Shown in pieces: positions 49,322 to 59,334 of a stretch of 64,000 nt of DNA; position 1 is the first letter of the stretch; every line of letters begins with the position of its first letter. Origin of the DNA: Canibacter zhoujuaniae. Lineage in GTDB: Bacteria > Actinomycetota > Actinomycetes > Actinomycetales > Microbacteriaceae. The translations under genes were made by a program, and so were the position numbers. A model generated the notes under the pieces. The model made no database searches. It was not told where the DNA came from and worked only from the letters and a program-made list of their open reading frames with translations. The stretch lies in assembly GCF_011752015.1 (NCBI RefSeq), contig NZ_JAAIKA010000001.1:62001-126000 (forward strand), given 5' to 3'.

Positions 49322-51979
49322 ATGAAGACCGCAGAAATTCAGCGCCGTTGGCTTAACTTCTTCGAGAAGAAGGGGCACACAGTGGTGCCTTCGGCTTCGC
49401 TTGTGAGCGACGACCCGGCGTTGATGTTCACCGTGGCGGGTATGGTGCCGTTTATCCCATACTTCACGGGGATTGTGCCTGCACCGTTTCCGAGTGCTGT
49501 GAGCGTGCAAAAGTGTATTCGCACAAACGATATTGAAGAAGTTGGAAAAACCCCACGGCACGGGACTTTCTTCCAAATGTGCGGTAACTTCTCGTTCGGC
49601 GACTACTTCAAAGAGGAAGCTATTCAGATGGCGTGGGAGCTGCTCACGACCTCTGAAGATGAGGGCGGTTTAGGTTTCAAAGCAGAAGATCTGTGGGTTA
49701 CCGTCTATGAAGAGGACGACGAAGCTCGAAACTTCTGGCTCAAGCACTCAACTCTTCCAGAAGAGCGCATACAAAAACTAGGAAAAGACACCAACTTCTG
49801 GTCAACCGGGCAGCCAGGCCCAGCAGGGCCCTGCTCTGAGATCTTTTATGACATGGGGCCTGAATACGGTGTTGACGGTGGCCCGGCAACCGATGACGAC
49901 CGCTACGTCGAAATCTGGAACCTTGTCTTCATGCAGTACCAGATTAAAGATGTGAAGTCGAAAACTGACTTTGAAATTTCTGGCGAGCTACCCAGAAAAA
50001 ATATCGACACAGGTCTCGGCATTGAGCGTGTTGCTTTTATTAAGCAGGGCGTTAATAACATGTATGAAACCGATCAGGTGCGCCCAGTCCTTGATGCTGC
50101 AGCCGCGCTCGTAGGGATTACTTACGGTGCGGATCCGGTTGCCGATGTGCGTCTCAGGGTTATCGCCGATCATGTGCGCTCAGGTTTAATGCTGATTTCA
50201 GACGGTGTCACCCCCGGCAAAGACGGCAGAGGCTATATTCTGCGCCGCCTTTTGCGCCGTGTGATTCTCTCTATGCGTCTGCTCGGCTATGACAAGCCGT
50301 GCTTCCCGGAACTGTTCCCGGTCTCGCGCGACGCAATGCAGGAGGGGTATCCAGAGGTGCGAGAGAAGTTTGACTTCATCTCACGCACCGCCTACGCAGA
50401 GGAGCAAACCTTCTTGCGCACGCTCAACAGCGGCATGCAAATTCTTGATGAAGCTGTTGGCATTGCAAAGCAGAGCGGCGAAGCTATCGCCGGTGACGCA
50501 GCTTTTATGCTGCACGATACGCACGGATTCCCGATTGAGCTGACAAGTGAAATAGCTGAAGAAGCGGGGCTGAAGGTTGATCAGCAGGTTTTCCAGAAAC
50601 TTCTGCAGGAGCAGCGTGAGCGCGCAAAAGCAGACGCGAAGCAAAAGAAGGGACAGCGCGCAGACCTTTCGATCTATCAAGAGTTGCGTGCGCAGGGTGA
50701 GACGGTCTTTCTAGGGTATGACGAGCTTGAAACCGAAACCCGTGTGCTTGGCATCCTGATAGACGGTAAGCCTGTTTCTACCGCTTCTGAAGGGCAGACT
50801 GTTGAGATCGTAACCCGTGAAACAACGCTCTGGGCCGAATCAGGCGGTCAGGATGCCGATCAGGGCTTCATTACAGGTAGCGGCTTTAGCGCTGAGGTGC
50901 TTGATGTGCAGAAGACGGTTCCGGGTCTAATTGTGCACACTGTGCGCGTTAACACCGGCACCATTGCTGTTGATGATCGTGTTGTTACTAAGGTTGATGC
51001 GGAGTATCGGTTTGGAGCGCAGCAGGCGCACTCAGCCACCCATATTGTGCACGCAGCTCTGCGGCAGGTGCTTGGGGAGCAGGCGCATCAGAGCGGTTCC
51101 TACAATAAAGCGGGATATATGCGTTTAGATTTTGCGCACCCCGAGGCGCTAAGTCTTGAAACGCGCACCGAGATCGAAGATATCGCCAACCGCGCAATTC
51201 GCAACTCCTTTGAAGTCGTGACACGCGAAATGTCGCTAGACGCCGCTAAAGAACTTGGCGCAATGGCGCTGTTTGGTGAGAAATACGGTGACAGGGTGCG
51301 CGTTGTCGACATCGGCGGCCCCTGGTCGCGTGAGCTGTGCGCCGGCACCCACGTTGGCAACTCCGCACAGGTGGGTGTTATCAACCTTATTTCTGAAAGC
51401 TCGATTGGATCGACCAACCGTCGTGTTGAGTCGGTTGTCGGGTTTGAGGGCTTTAAACAGTTTGCGGCTGAGCGGGCGCTGGTTTCTGAGCTTGCGGCGA
51501 GCTTGAAAGCCCCGCGTGGTGAGATTGTGCAGAAGGTGCAAGAGCTCAGCGCAAATCTGCGTGCCGCAGAAAAGAATATTCAGCAGTTGCAGGCCGCAAA
51601 ACTACAGGAAAAAATTCCGGCCCTGGTTGCTGCCGCTGAGGATCTCAACGGTGTTAGCGCGGTGCTCACAAACATCGGTGAGGCCGCAAGCGCTGACGAT
51701 GTGCGTTCGCTTGCAATTCAGATACGTGATCGTTTTGCGGATCGCCCAGCAGTTGCGGTTCTTTTCGCAACGCTCTCTGGGAAGCCTGTGGTTGTTGCGG
51801 CAACCACCCAAAATGCTCGCGATTTGGGTGTTGCTGCTGGTGCTCTCGTGCGCGCTGCCGCCCAAACTCTCGGCGGCGGTGGCGGCGGTAAACCGGATAT
51901 CGCACAGGGCGGCGGGCAAGACGCCAGTCGCATCGACGAGGCTATCTCTGTCTTGCGGCAGCAGATAAGTCAGCGATAA
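49322..51979 (+). CDS. alaS: Alanyl-tRNA synthetase
   Basis: AlaS (885 residues) charges tRNA-Ala and edits Ser/Gly errors. Class II core in the first 450 residues (RRWLNFFEKKGHTVVPSA, RHGTFFQMCGNFSFGDYFK), editing domain with HSATH (570-574) and CAGTH (C673-H677) zinc ligands, and the C-terminal DHHA1 oligomerisation domain with GGGGGGKPDIAQGGG. Full-length. ATG start after AAAGGA. ruvX and mltG follow, as in most bacteria of the phylum. Confidence 0.96.
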   Translation: MKTAEIQRRWLNFFEKKGHTVVPSASLVSDDPALMFTVAGMVPFIPYFTGIVPAPFPSAVSVQKCIRTNDIEEVGKTPRHGTFFQMCGNFSFGDYFKEEAIQMAWELLTTSEDEGGLGFKAEDLWVTVYEEDDEARNFWLKHSTLPEERIQKLGKDTNFWSTGQPGPAGPCSEIFYDMGPEYGVDGGPATDDDRYVEIWNLVFMQYQIKDVKSKTDFEISGELPRKNIDTGLGIERVAFIKQGVNNMYETDQVRPVLDAAAALVGITYGADPVADVRLRVIADHVRSGLMLISDGVTPGKDGRGYILRRLLRRVILSMRLLGYDKPCFPELFPVSRDAMQEGYPEVREKFDFISRTAYAEEQTFLRTLNSGMQILDEAVGIAKQSGEAIAGDAAFMLHDTHGFPIELTSEIAEEAGLKVDQQVFQKLLQEQRERAKADAKQKKGQRADLSIYQELRAQGETVFLGYDELETETRVLGILIDGKPVSTASEGQTVEIVTRETTLWAESGGQDADQGFITGSGFSAEVLDVQKTVPGLIVHTVRVNTGTIAVDDRVVTKVDAEYRFGAQQAHSATHIVHAALRQVLGEQAHQSGSYNKAGYMRLDFAHPEALSLETRTEIEDIANRAIRNSFEVVTREMSLDAAKELGAMALFGEKYGDRVRVVDIGGPWSRELCAGTHVGNSAQVGVINLISESSIGSTNRRVESVVGFEGFKQFAAERALVSELAASLKAPRGEIVQKVQELSANLRAAEKNIQQLQAAKLQEKIPALVAAAEDLNGVSAVLTNIGEAASADDVRSLAIQIRDRFADRPAVAVLFATLSGKPVVVAATTQNARDLGVAAGALVRAAAQTLGGGGGGKPDIAQGGGQDASRIDEAISVLRQQISQR

Positions 51980-51998
51980 TCGCTCGGCGGTATTGAAA

Positions 51999-52502
51999 AT
52001 GCTGGGAGCGCGACTCGGTATTGATGTGGGCAGAGCCAGAATTGGCGTTGCCCGCTGTGATGCGCTGCGCATGCTCGCCGTGCCCGTCGAGACTGTTGCG
52101 CGTATTTACGACGCTGACACACATCCGGATATTGCCGCAGCACAGACCGAGTTAAGCGATCTTGAGCGCATTAGAACACTCGCCGAAGAATATAGCGCAG
52201 TTGATATTGTTGTTGGATTACCGCTTAATTTGCAGGGGGAGCGCACCCCCTCAACCGATGACGCTGAAAAGTTCGCCTCGGCCCTGCAGCAACATCTCAA
52301 AAACCTTGGGGCAGAAATTCCGGTGCGGTTGGTTGATGAGAGATTATCAACTGTGACAGCTCAGGCACACCTGCATCAATCCGGCAAAAACGTAAAAAAT
52401 TCCCGTAAAGTAATTGACCAGGCGGCGGCTGTTGTGATCTTGCAGCAGGCGCTTGACTCAGATCGCTTCGCCGGTAAACCGGTGGGAACAGTGGTGAACT
52501 AA
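51999..52502 (+). CDS. ruvX: Holliday-junction-resolvase-like / pre-16S rRNA nuclease YqgF
   Basis: RuvX/YqgF (167 residues) has an RNase H-like fold: LGIDVGRARIGVA, VVGLPLNLQG, VRLVDERLSTVTA and VIDQAAAVVILQ, where the conserved Asp residues would bind metal. In E. coli it trims the 5' end of pre-16S rRNA. ATG 51999 is used here; a TTG two codons earlier is equally possible since the ribosome binding site is weak (GGCGG). It lies between alaS and mltG as usual. Confidence 0.9.
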   Translation: MLGARLGIDVGRARIGVARCDALRMLAVPVETVARIYDADTHPDIAAAQTELSDLERIRTLAEEYSAVDIVVGLPLNLQGERTPSTDDAEKFASALQQHLKNLGAEIPVRLVDERLSTVTAQAHLHQSGKNVKNSRKVIDQAAAVVILQQALDSDRFAGKPVGTVVN

Positions 52503-52536
52503 TTTCACTCCTGAAATTCACGAAGGCCGAAAGATA

Positions 52537-53688
52537 TTGAACGCAACACCGACACCCCAACTGACGCCACGCCAGGTGCGTGCAGCGCAGCGCAAAAAAA
52601 AGCAGAAACGTCGTCGCATAATTATTGCGATAACCGTTAGTCTTGCAATTTTTTTGGCTATCGGTGGCACAGCAACGGCACTGTTTGGGCACTACGGTGC
52701 GCCTCTCGCAAACATTTTCGGTTTCGGGCAGGAACCGCAAGACTATGAGGGGGAGGGGCACGACGAAGCCCAAATTTTGGTGCAGCCCGGTGACACGGGA
52801 GCTGCGATCGGTGTCAAACTCGAAGAGGCCGGCGTGATTAAGAGCGCTGAATTCTTTACTCAGATGCTCGTGCAGCGCTACCCGGAAGCTGTTTTTGATG
52901 TTGGAACATATAAGTTGCGGCTCGAAATGAGCTCAGAGGCTGCGTATGAGGCGCTGCAGGATCACAGTAATAAACTAACTGGGCGGGTGACCATCCCAGA
53001 GGGTTACACCTACCAGACGGTTTTGGAGCTGCTTTCAGGGGCGACGGAGATTCCGCTTGCCGAGTTTGAGACTGCGGCAGCTGATCCGCAAGCTTTGGGT
53101 ATTCCAGCGGAATTTCCAACTGTTGAAGGCTTCCTATTCCCAGCAACTTATGAATTTGAGCCGAACGATACCGCCGAAACCATCCTTCGGAAAATGGTTG
53201 AGCGAATGCGGGTCGCGCTAAACGAGCATGGGGTCTCTGAGCAGGATACCTTCCGGATTCTTACTATGGCCGCGCTTGTGCAGCGTGAGGCTGGCGCAAA
53301 TGCCGACGACTACCCGAAGATTGCCCGTGTGTTCTACAACCGGCTGGAGAGCGGTATGCTTCTGCAGTCTGATGCGACGGTGGCCTATGGCACAGGCCGT
53401 TTGGATACCGTCTGGACAACTCCAGAAGAGCGTGCGGACGCTTCGAATAAGTACAACACCTATGCAAACCCTGGGCTGCCTATCGGCCCAATCGGGATGC
53501 CCGGCGATGTTGCAATAGACGCTGCTGTTAACCCTGCTGAGGGTGATTGGCTCTTCTTCGTGCCGATCAACCTGGAAACCGGTGAGACCCGGTTCGCTGC
53601 GACACAGGAAGAACATGACGCGAATGCGCGTCTCTTAGCTGAGTGGTGTGAAGCGCACCGGGCTGAGGGCGGGAAACGCTGTGACTAA
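52537..53688 (+). CDS. mltG: Endolytic murein transglycosylase MltG (YceG-like)
   Basis: MltG (383 residues) cuts nascent glycan strands at the membrane and sets their length. A basic cytosolic N-terminus (residues 12-27) precedes one span (about 28-50); the YceG domain follows with a LysM-like part and the catalytic glutamate E251 in LVQREAG, then YNRLESGMLLQSDATVAYG and NPGLPIGPIGMPG. TTG start after GAAAG. The aroE start overlaps its last codons. Confidence 0.92.
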   Translation: MNATPTPQLTPRQVRAAQRKKKQKRRRIIIAITVSLAIFLAIGGTATALFGHYGAPLANIFGFGQEPQDYEGEGHDEAQILVQPGDTGAAIGVKLEEAGVIKSAEFFTQMLVQRYPEAVFDVGTYKLRLEMSSEAAYEALQDHSNKLTGRVTIPEGYTYQTVLELLSGATEIPLAEFETAAADPQALGIPAEFPTVEGFLFPATYEFEPNDTAETILRKMVERMRVALNEHGVSEQDTFRILTMAALVQREAGANADDYPKIARVFYNRLESGMLLQSDATVAYGTGRLDTVWTTPEERADASNKYNTYANPGLPIGPIGMPGDVAIDAAVNPAEGDWLFFVPINLETGETRFAATQEEHDANARLLAEWCEAHRAEGGKRCD

Positions 53689-54517
53689 GCGATTTGCGGT
53701 GCTTGGCTCGCCGATCGCGCACTCACAGTCACCCGTGATTCATACTGCAATTTACCGGGAGCTTGGGCTTGATTGGGGATATCAGCGAGCCGAGGTTGCC
53801 GCGGGTCAGCTCGCTTCTTACCTAACTGAAGCGGGATCTGATTTTAACGGTTTTTCTGTCACCATGCCGCTGAAATATGAGGCCGCTGCGATCGCTACAA
53901 AAAAGTCTTTACTGGTTGCGACAACAGGCATTGCTAACACGCTGTTACGGTTAGAATCGGGCGAGTTTGCTGCTTGGAACACTGACATTCCCGGCCTCTC
54001 ACGGGCCTTGCAGAAAGCCGCTTTTAACGCGCGTGAGACGGTTATCTTAGGAGCCGGTGCAACCGCAGTCTCTGCTGCGCTAGCGGCTACTGATTTAGGG
54101 ATCAACAATTTGACTGTGCTTGCGCGCCGCGAGGCTGCGGCTGCCGAGAGCGCTGCGGTTATCAGTCAACACTTCAAAAAACTGCATCTTGATATCAACG
54201 TCAGTCACGGAAAACTCGCCTCCGAGACCGTAATTGCAGATGATCCAACTCTCGTTATAAGTGCGCTGCCAGGCACAGCTGCGCCGGATTTTCCAAGTGC
54301 GCTGCTTGCAGCAGACCTCTTTGATGTTGCTTATGATCCACGTCCAACCCGGCTTGAAAAGATTTTTAGCGAGGCGGGGCGGCAGGTTGAAACTGGCCTT
54401 GCGATGCTGTTAGAGCAGGCGCTGTTGCAGGTGCGTATCTTCGTTGCAGGCGATATTTCTCAACCATTACCGAATGAGGCGGAACTTCTTTCTGCAGCAC
54501 GTGCGGCGCTAGCATAA
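53681..54517 (+). CDS. aroE: Shikimate dehydrogenase
   Basis: AroE (278 residues) reduces 3-dehydroshikimate with NADPH. It starts [18 protein letters not shown], has the catalytic K65 (TMPLK) and D102 (NTDIPG), and a nucleotide loop GAGATAVS near 120-130. GTG 53681 is favoured because the protein then begins at the conserved strand; an in-frame start 33 bases earlier would only add residues translated from mltG. First gene of the mltG-linked aro cluster. Confidence 0.93.
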   Translation: MTKRFAVLGSPIAHSQSPVIHTAIYRELGLDWGYQRAEVAAGQLASYLTEAGSDFNGFSVTMPLKYEAAAIATKKSLLVATTGIANTLLRLESGEFAAWNTDIPGLSRALQKAAFNARETVILGAGATAVSAALAATDLGINNLTVLARREAAAAESAAVISQHFKKLHLDINVSHGKLASETVIADDPTLVISALPGTAAPDFPSALLAADLFDVAYDPRPTRLEKIFSEAGRQVETGLAMLLEQALLQVRIFVAGDISQPLPNEAELLSAARAALA

Positions 54518-54520
54518 GAT
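54515..54520 (+). promoter_or_regulatory. -10 hexamer of a likely leaderless promoter for aroC
   Basis: TAAGAT overlaps the aroE stop and ends 7 bases before the aroC ATG, which lacks a ribosome binding site. It would give an aroCKB transcript independent of aroE. Confidence 0.45.
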
Positions 54521-54527
54521 AGTTCTT

Positions 54528-55733
54528 ATGCTGCGTTGGCTTACATCTGGAGAATCTCACGGCCCCGAACTAGTTGCTGTGCTTGAAGGCTTACCCGCTG
54601 GGGTGCCTGTGACACTGCAGACACTGCGAGACGATCTCGCTCGTCGCAAGCTTGGCTACGGTCGCGGTTCGCGCATGAAGTTTGAGCAGGACGAACTTAA
54701 TTTTGCCGGTGGTGTTGTGCAGGGTTACACCATCGGAAGCCCGATAGCGGTGCGCGTTGGCAACACCGAATGGCCAAAGTGGCAAGAGGTGATGGCTGCT
54801 GAGGCGACAGAACTGACTGATAAATCCCGCGGGCGGGGGGCTCCTCTGACACGTCCGCGCCCCGGGCACGCCGATCTTGCGGGGATGCAAAAATATGGTT
54901 TTGATCAGGCTCGCCCGGTGCTAGAGCGGGCGAGTGCGCGCGAGACAGCCGCTCGTGTGGCGCTGGGGGCAATCGCAAAAGCCTTTCTGTTAGAGCTGGG
55001 TATCGAGCTGGTCAGTCACACTGTGAGTATCGGCCCGGTAGCAGTGCCGGAAAACAGCGCACTGCCACGGCTTAGCGATCTGGACTACCTCGATGCTGAT
55101 CCGCTGCGCTGCTTTGATGCTGAAACCAGCGAAAAAATGGTTGCAGAGGTAGACGACACTAAAAAAGCGGGTGACACCGTCGGCGGTGTTGTAGAGGTGC
55201 TCGCCTATGGTGTGCCCGCAGGGCTCGGCAGTTATGTGCACTGGGATCGTCGCCTCGACTCGCGGCTGGCTGGCGCTCTTATGGGTATTCAAGCGATCAA
55301 AGGCGTTGAAGTGGGAGACGGTTTTGAAACCGCGCGACGGCGTGGCTCAGTTGCTCACGATCCGCTGACGGTGAATCCAGACGCCAGCACGCCGCTGCAG
55401 CGCGAAACCGGTCGTGCCGGCGGTATTGAGGGCGGCATGAGCACCGGCCAGGTGCTGCGAGTGCGTGCAGCTATGAAACCTATTGCTACTGTGCCGAAAG
55501 CACTGCCGACTGTTGACGTTGCGACCGGCGAGGCTGCAACCGCCCACCATCAGCGCAGCGACGTGTGTGCGGTTCCGGCTGCCGGTGTTGTTGCAGAAGC
55601 GATGGTGGCATTGGTGCTCGCAGATGCGGTAAGCGAGAAGTTCGGCGGCGATAGTGTGGCAGAAGTGCGCCGCAATATGGAAGCATATCTTGCCTCGATC
55701 CCGGAGAATCTTCGAACTGAGATAGAGCGCTGA
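54528..55733 (+). CDS. aroC: Chorismate synthase
   Basis: AroC (401 residues) makes chorismate with reduced FMN. The [20 protein letters not shown] start, [46 protein letters not shown] and the final [16 protein letters not shown] blocks match the family throughout. Probably leaderless. The stop overlaps the aroK start. Confidence 0.96.
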   Translation: MLRWLTSGESHGPELVAVLEGLPAGVPVTLQTLRDDLARRKLGYGRGSRMKFEQDELNFAGGVVQGYTIGSPIAVRVGNTEWPKWQEVMAAEATELTDKSRGRGAPLTRPRPGHADLAGMQKYGFDQARPVLERASARETAARVALGAIAKAFLLELGIELVSHTVSIGPVAVPENSALPRLSDLDYLDADPLRCFDAETSEKMVAEVDDTKKAGDTVGGVVEVLAYGVPAGLGSYVHWDRRLDSRLAGALMGIQAIKGVEVGDGFETARRRGSVAHDPLTVNPDASTPLQRETGRAGGIEGGMSTGQVLRVRAAMKPIATVPKALPTVDVATGEAATAHHQRSDVCAVPAAGVVAEAMVALVLADAVSEKFGGDSVAEVRRNMEAYLASIPENLRTEIER

Positions 55734-56395
55734 TGAATAAGCGTTCGCTGATGCCTCGGCGGGTGCATCGGCCGAGCGGTCCGCCGCCAACGCGCCCGAT
55801 TCCGATGCCTCCAAAGACCAATGCGGCAGGCACAAAACTACCGCGCAGAGCGATTGTTTTTGTGGGCCCTATGGCAGCTGGTAAAACAAGCATCGGGAAG
55901 CGAGTGGCCAAAGCCTTGGGGATTCCGTTTATTGACACTGATTCGCGGATTGTGCAGCGCTATGGTGAGATCACGAAGATTTTTGAGACGCGCGGCGAAG
56001 CAGAGTTTCGGCGGATCGAAGCAGAAGTGGTTGCCAGAGAGGTTGCAGAGCCGGGGGCGAGAGTTGTGTCGTTAGGCGGCGGTGCGCTTTTAAACGCGCA
56101 GACACGAGAAATTCTGAAACACCACCCGGTGATTCTGCTAATGACAACTGAAAAAGCAGTTATGCGCACTGTGAACCTGTCAAAGCGGCCGCTCTTGCGA
56201 GACGATCCCGGGGCTTGGACACGAATTCTTGAAGAGAGGCGCCCACTTTATGAGGGTGCTGCGAAGATCACTTTCAGAACAGACCAACACTCTAAAGAAG
56301 GCATTACGAACCTGATTGTGTGTTGGCTGCAGCGTGACGGCATGTTAGCGAGCGCAGCAGATTATCGAGATGAGCGTTGGGGAGACTACGACTAA
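55733..56395 (+). CDS. aroK: Shikimate kinase with a proline-rich N-terminal extension
   Basis: AroK (220 residues) phosphorylates shikimate. P-loop GPMAAGKT (45-52), DTDSRIVQRYG (shikimate-binding Asp pair), FRRIEAEV, SLGGGALL, RPLLRDDP. The first 38 residues are rich in Pro and Arg and have no counterpart in typical 170-residue shikimate kinases. The ATG overlaps the aroC stop, which supports this start; a later start (for example M25, MPPKTN) cannot be ruled out. Overlaps aroB by one base. Confidence 0.9.
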   Translation: MNKRSLMPRRVHRPSGPPPTRPIPMPPKTNAAGTKLPRRAIVFVGPMAAGKTSIGKRVAKALGIPFIDTDSRIVQRYGEITKIFETRGEAEFRRIEAEVVAREVAEPGARVVSLGGGALLNAQTREILKHHPVILLMTTEKAVMRTVNLSKRPLLRDDPGAWTRILEERRPLYEGAAKITFRTDQHSKEGITNLIVCWLQRDGMLASAADYRDERWGDYD

Positions 56396-57477
56396 TGGGT
56401 AATGAAAACACCGTTATTGAAGTGACCGGTGAAGCCGCCTCAAAAATAATTCTTGGCCGTTCGATAGCAAACGAAGTGCCTGCGGCGCTGGGGGATCGCG
56501 TTGCCAAGATTCTCATCATTCACACCCCCACGGTTGGGCGGATCGCAAATGAGCTGCGCGAGATCCTGCTTGATAGCGGATACCAGGCACTCTTAGCGGA
56601 GGTGCCTGATGCGGAGAGTGCAAAGCGCGTTGAGGTTGCGGCATTTTGCTGGCAGATTATGGGGCAGGCAGACTTTACCCGCACTGATGCGGTCATCGGT
56701 CTTGGTGGCGGCGCTGTCACCGACCTCGCTGGCTTCGTTGCGGCAACCTGGTTGCGCGGTGTCAAGCTTGTGCAGATCCCGACAACTGTGCTCGGCATGG
56801 TGGACGCTGCTGTGGGAGGGAAAACAGGAATTAACACCGCCGAGGGTAAAAACCTCGTTGGCGCATTCTATGCCCCGGAAGCTGTGATCGCTGATCTTGC
56901 GCACTTAGATACGCTGCCGCTTAACGAGATTCGCACCGGTTTTGCTGAGGTTGTGAAGTGCGGGTTTATCGCTGAGCCTGAGATCCTCGACACAATTGAG
57001 GCGGGTGTCGAAACCGCAACCAACACTGAAAGCGCAGAGTTTAGAAGACTCCTGGAGCTGGCTATCGGAGTAAAAGCCCGGGTCGTTAGCGAAGACTTTA
57101 AAGAGGGCGGCTTGCGCGAGATTCTCAATTACGGCCACACGCTCGGGCACGCGGTGGAGCACGCTGAACGTTACCAGTGGCGGCACGGTGCCGCAATCTC
57201 AATCGGCATGGTTTATGCCGCTGAACTGGGTCGCTTAGCCGGGCACCTCAGCGATGCGGTTGTGGATCGCCATCGCAGTATTCTCGGCGCGCTTGAGCTG
57301 CCTCTGACATACCCTGCTGGGCGTTGGGAGGGGCTGCTCGCAACAATGCAGCGGGACAAAAAAGCACGTGCGGGCATGCTGCGTTTTATTGTGCTTGACG
57401 ATATTGCTAAGCCCCGGGTGCTTGCCGGGGTGGATCAGTCGCTGCTGCGCTTTGCCTACGATGAGATTGCAGCTTAA
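56395..57477 (+). CDS. aroB: 3-dehydroquinate synthase
   Basis: AroB (360 residues) cyclises DAHP to 3-dehydroquinate with NAD and a divalent metal. GLGGGAVTDLAGFVAATWLRG, IPTTVLGMVDAAVGGKTGIN, RTGFAEVVKCGFI (metal Glu) and NYGHTLGHAVEH (metal His) are visible. The ATG shares a base with the aroK stop. aroQ (dehydroquinase) is not next to it and must lie elsewhere. A small hairpin (57503-57517) follows, without a T run. Confidence 0.95.
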   Translation: MGNENTVIEVTGEAASKIILGRSIANEVPAALGDRVAKILIIHTPTVGRIANELREILLDSGYQALLAEVPDAESAKRVEVAAFCWQIMGQADFTRTDAVIGLGGGAVTDLAGFVAATWLRGVKLVQIPTTVLGMVDAAVGGKTGINTAEGKNLVGAFYAPEAVIADLAHLDTLPLNEIRTGFAEVVKCGFIAEPEILDTIEAGVETATNTESAEFRRLLELAIGVKARVVSEDFKEGGLREILNYGHTLGHAVEHAERYQWRHGAAISIGMVYAAELGRLAGHLSDAVVDRHRSILGALELPLTYPAGRWEGLLATMQRDKKARAGMLRFIVLDDIAKPRVLAGVDQSLLRFAYDEIAA

Positions 57478-57536
57478 CGCAATAATTCTCCGTTAGGCTC
57501 TAAGAGCTGTTAGCTCTGTGCGCAGGAGGCGCTGGG

Positions 57537-58085
57537 CTAATCCCAGATGCTTGGCGCGGGTGTGCGAGTGGAGGGTAAGCGCACAGCGTTTGCCCATGCG
57601 GCAAGCTCTTTTGGAATTGGATGCGCGGTAACATCAAAGTTGCCCACCTCGCCTAGTTCCTGCATTGAAACTGTGCCGCCGCTCTTTCTTAAGATGCGTG
57701 CCTGGATGTATGCGCGCGCATAGATCTCGCCCTTCCTAAGAAATCGCTGCTCAATGTAGCAAGCGCGTTCATCAAAACCAATTACTCGCGTTTCGATCGA
57801 GAATTTTTGAAAGGGATCTAATGATTTGCGATACGAAATCGTCTGGGCTCCAACAACTGTGTACCAGCCCTGCTGCTTAAAAATATCCCAGAAACCCGAT
57901 CGAATAGTGTATTCGATGCGGGCGCTATCCAGCACGGAGAGGTATTTACCGTTGTTCATGTGGACAAGAATGTCAAGGTCGGTTGGCCACACACGAAATC
58001 GTGCTTTGGCAACGTCGAACAAGCCGAGCTTAGATTTTGTGCGTCCACGGAAGATATGAAATAGAATTCTGGGAAGCATATGCAT
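57537..58085 (-). CDS. Acyl-CoA thioesterase-like hotdog protein
   Basis: A 182-residue hotdog protein of the 4HBT_2 type: PTDLDILVHMNNGKYL carries the catalytic Asp and the H-x-N-N pattern, then SARIEYTIRSGFW and YRKSLDPFQKFSIETRVIGFDERACYIEQRF. Likely a thioesterase acting on fatty or aromatic acyl-CoA; the substrate is unknown. The ATG at 58085 (AGGA 8 bases upstream) is favoured. An upstream ATG at 58148 would run into the efp promoter and has no ribosome binding site. It takes the place pepQ often occupies between aroB and efp. Confidence 0.78.
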   Translation of the reverse strand: MHMLPRILFHIFRGRTKSKLGLFDVAKARFRVWPTDLDILVHMNNGKYLSVLDSARIEYTIRSGFWDIFKQQGWYTVVGAQTISYRKSLDPFQKFSIETRVIGFDERACYIEQRFLRKGEIYARAYIQARILRKSGGTVSMQELGEVGNFDVTAHPIPKELAAWANAVRLPSTRTPAPSIWD

Positions 58086-58156
58086 AGGCATAATCCTAGC
58101 GAGCTGCGGCTGTCGAATCTTCGGGTGACACTCGGTTTTATCTGTCATGAATCCGT

Positions 58157-58162
58157 TAGAAT
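58157..58162 (+). promoter_or_regulatory. -10 box of the efp promoter
   Basis: TAGAAT lies 43 bases before efp. The leader between them holds an AAGGAG site 9 bases before the ATG, so efp is leadered and distinct from the leaderless group. Confidence 0.5.
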
Positions 58163-58204
58163 GGACAGGTTAAGTCTCAAATCTAGGCAGCAAGGAGCCG
58201 CGCA

Positions 58205-58768
58205 ATGGCAACCACTAATGACATTAAGAACGGCACCGTTATTAAAGAAAACGGTCAGCTGTGGAGTGTAGTTGAATTTCAGCATGTGAAGCCCGGTAAG
58301 GGTGGTGCGTTTGTGCGCACCAAACAGAAGAACGTTGTTAGCGGCAAAGTGGTTGACAAGACCTATAACGCTGGCGCAAAAATCGAGACTGCACTGGTTG
58401 ATCGTCGCGACTACCAGTATCTTTACCGTGATGGCGCAGATTTCGTGTTCATGGATCTGGCTGACTACGACCAGATTAACGTTAGCTCCAACATTGTGGG
58501 CGATGCAGAAAACTACATGCTGGAAAATCAGCAGGTAACCATCGCAATGCATGAGGGAGCACCGCTCTACATCGACCTGCCGGCATCTGTTGTGCTTGAG
58601 ATTACATACACCGAGCCTGGGCTGCAGGGTGACCGCTCAACAGGTGGCAGCAAGCCAGCGACAGTTGAGACGGGGGCTGAAATTCAAGTGCCGTTATTTT
58701 TGGAGACCGGCACCAAAGTTAAAGTTGATACCCGCACCGGCGAGTACCTCGGCCGCGCAACCGACTAA
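58205..58768 (+). CDS. efp: Translation elongation factor P
   Basis: EF-P (187 residues) rescues ribosomes stalled on polyproline. Three beta-barrel domains: KOW-like N-terminal ([16 protein letters not shown]), OB ([15 protein letters not shown]) and C-terminal ([18 protein letters not shown]). The tip of the active loop is K32 in PGKGG; many actinobacterial EF-Ps read PGKGP and stay unmodified. No modifying enzyme gene is nearby. nusB follows after 8 bases. Confidence 0.96.
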   Translation: MATTNDIKNGTVIKENGQLWSVVEFQHVKPGKGGAFVRTKQKNVVSGKVVDKTYNAGAKIETALVDRRDYQYLYRDGADFVFMDLADYDQINVSSNIVGDAENYMLENQQVTIAMHEGAPLYIDLPASVVLEITYTEPGLQGDRSTGGSKPATVETGAEIQVPLFLETGTKVKVDTRTGEYLGRATD

Positions 58769-58776
58769 GCTTTAAC

Positions 58777-59193
58777 GTGGGAGCGAGAACTAAAGCACGC
58801 AATCGTGCTTTAAACATGATTTTTCAAGCCGATGTGCTGCGGCAGCCGCTGTCAGAAGTGCTTGCGACTGAAGGAATGCGCGCGGTGCACGAACCAGAGC
58901 GGCGTGCATCATGGCTGTATGCGGAACAGATTGTCCAGGGTGTGCTTGCACACCAGGAAGAGATCGACGAAAAGATCACTAGCAGCGCAAACGGTTGGAC
59001 GCTAGACCGCATGCCGCATGTGGATCGTGCGATTCTGCGCGTTGCAGCCTGGGAGATTCTGTTTAATGAAGAGGTGCCAACGCCGGTCGCGATCGACGAA
59101 GCGGTGGATCTTGCAAAAGAGCTCTCGACAGAAGACTCGGGCAAGTTTGTCAACGGTGTCTTGGGGCGCATAGCGCTGCTCGCTGAGCTGTAA
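58777..59193 (+). CDS. nusB: Transcription antitermination factor NusB
   Basis: NusB (138 residues), all-helical, binds boxA RNA with S10 in rRNA antitermination. It starts GARTKARNRALNMIFQAD and has WTLDRMPHVDRAILRVAAWEIL and DEAVDLAKELSTEDSGKFVNGVLG. GTG start. efp-nusB is a standard pair. The 171-base region after it holds the pyr promoter and leader. Confidence 0.93.
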   Translation: MGARTKARNRALNMIFQADVLRQPLSEVLATEGMRAVHEPERRASWLYAEQIVQGVLAHQEEIDEKITSSANGWTLDRMPHVDRAILRVAAWEILFNEEVPTPVAIDEAVDLAKELSTEDSGKFVNGVLGRIALLAEL

Positions 59194-59283
59194 CAGAGCC
59201 TGCTTTCGGAGGGCCTCTAGTAGCTGCTTCATGCCAGCCATCCAGCGTGGGCTAAAACATTTTACAGCACGCTATTTTCGTGT

Positions 59284-59311
59284 TTGACCGGGGAAAAACA
59301 TCAGCTAAACT
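59284..59311 (+). promoter_or_regulatory. Promoter of the pyr operon
   Basis: -35 TTGACC (59284-59289), 16-base spacer, -10 TAAACT (59306-59311). The RNA would start near 59318 and carry a leader of about 47 bases with the PyrR site. Confidence 0.65.
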
Positions 59312-59334
59312 GAATATTAGATCTTCTTTAACTA

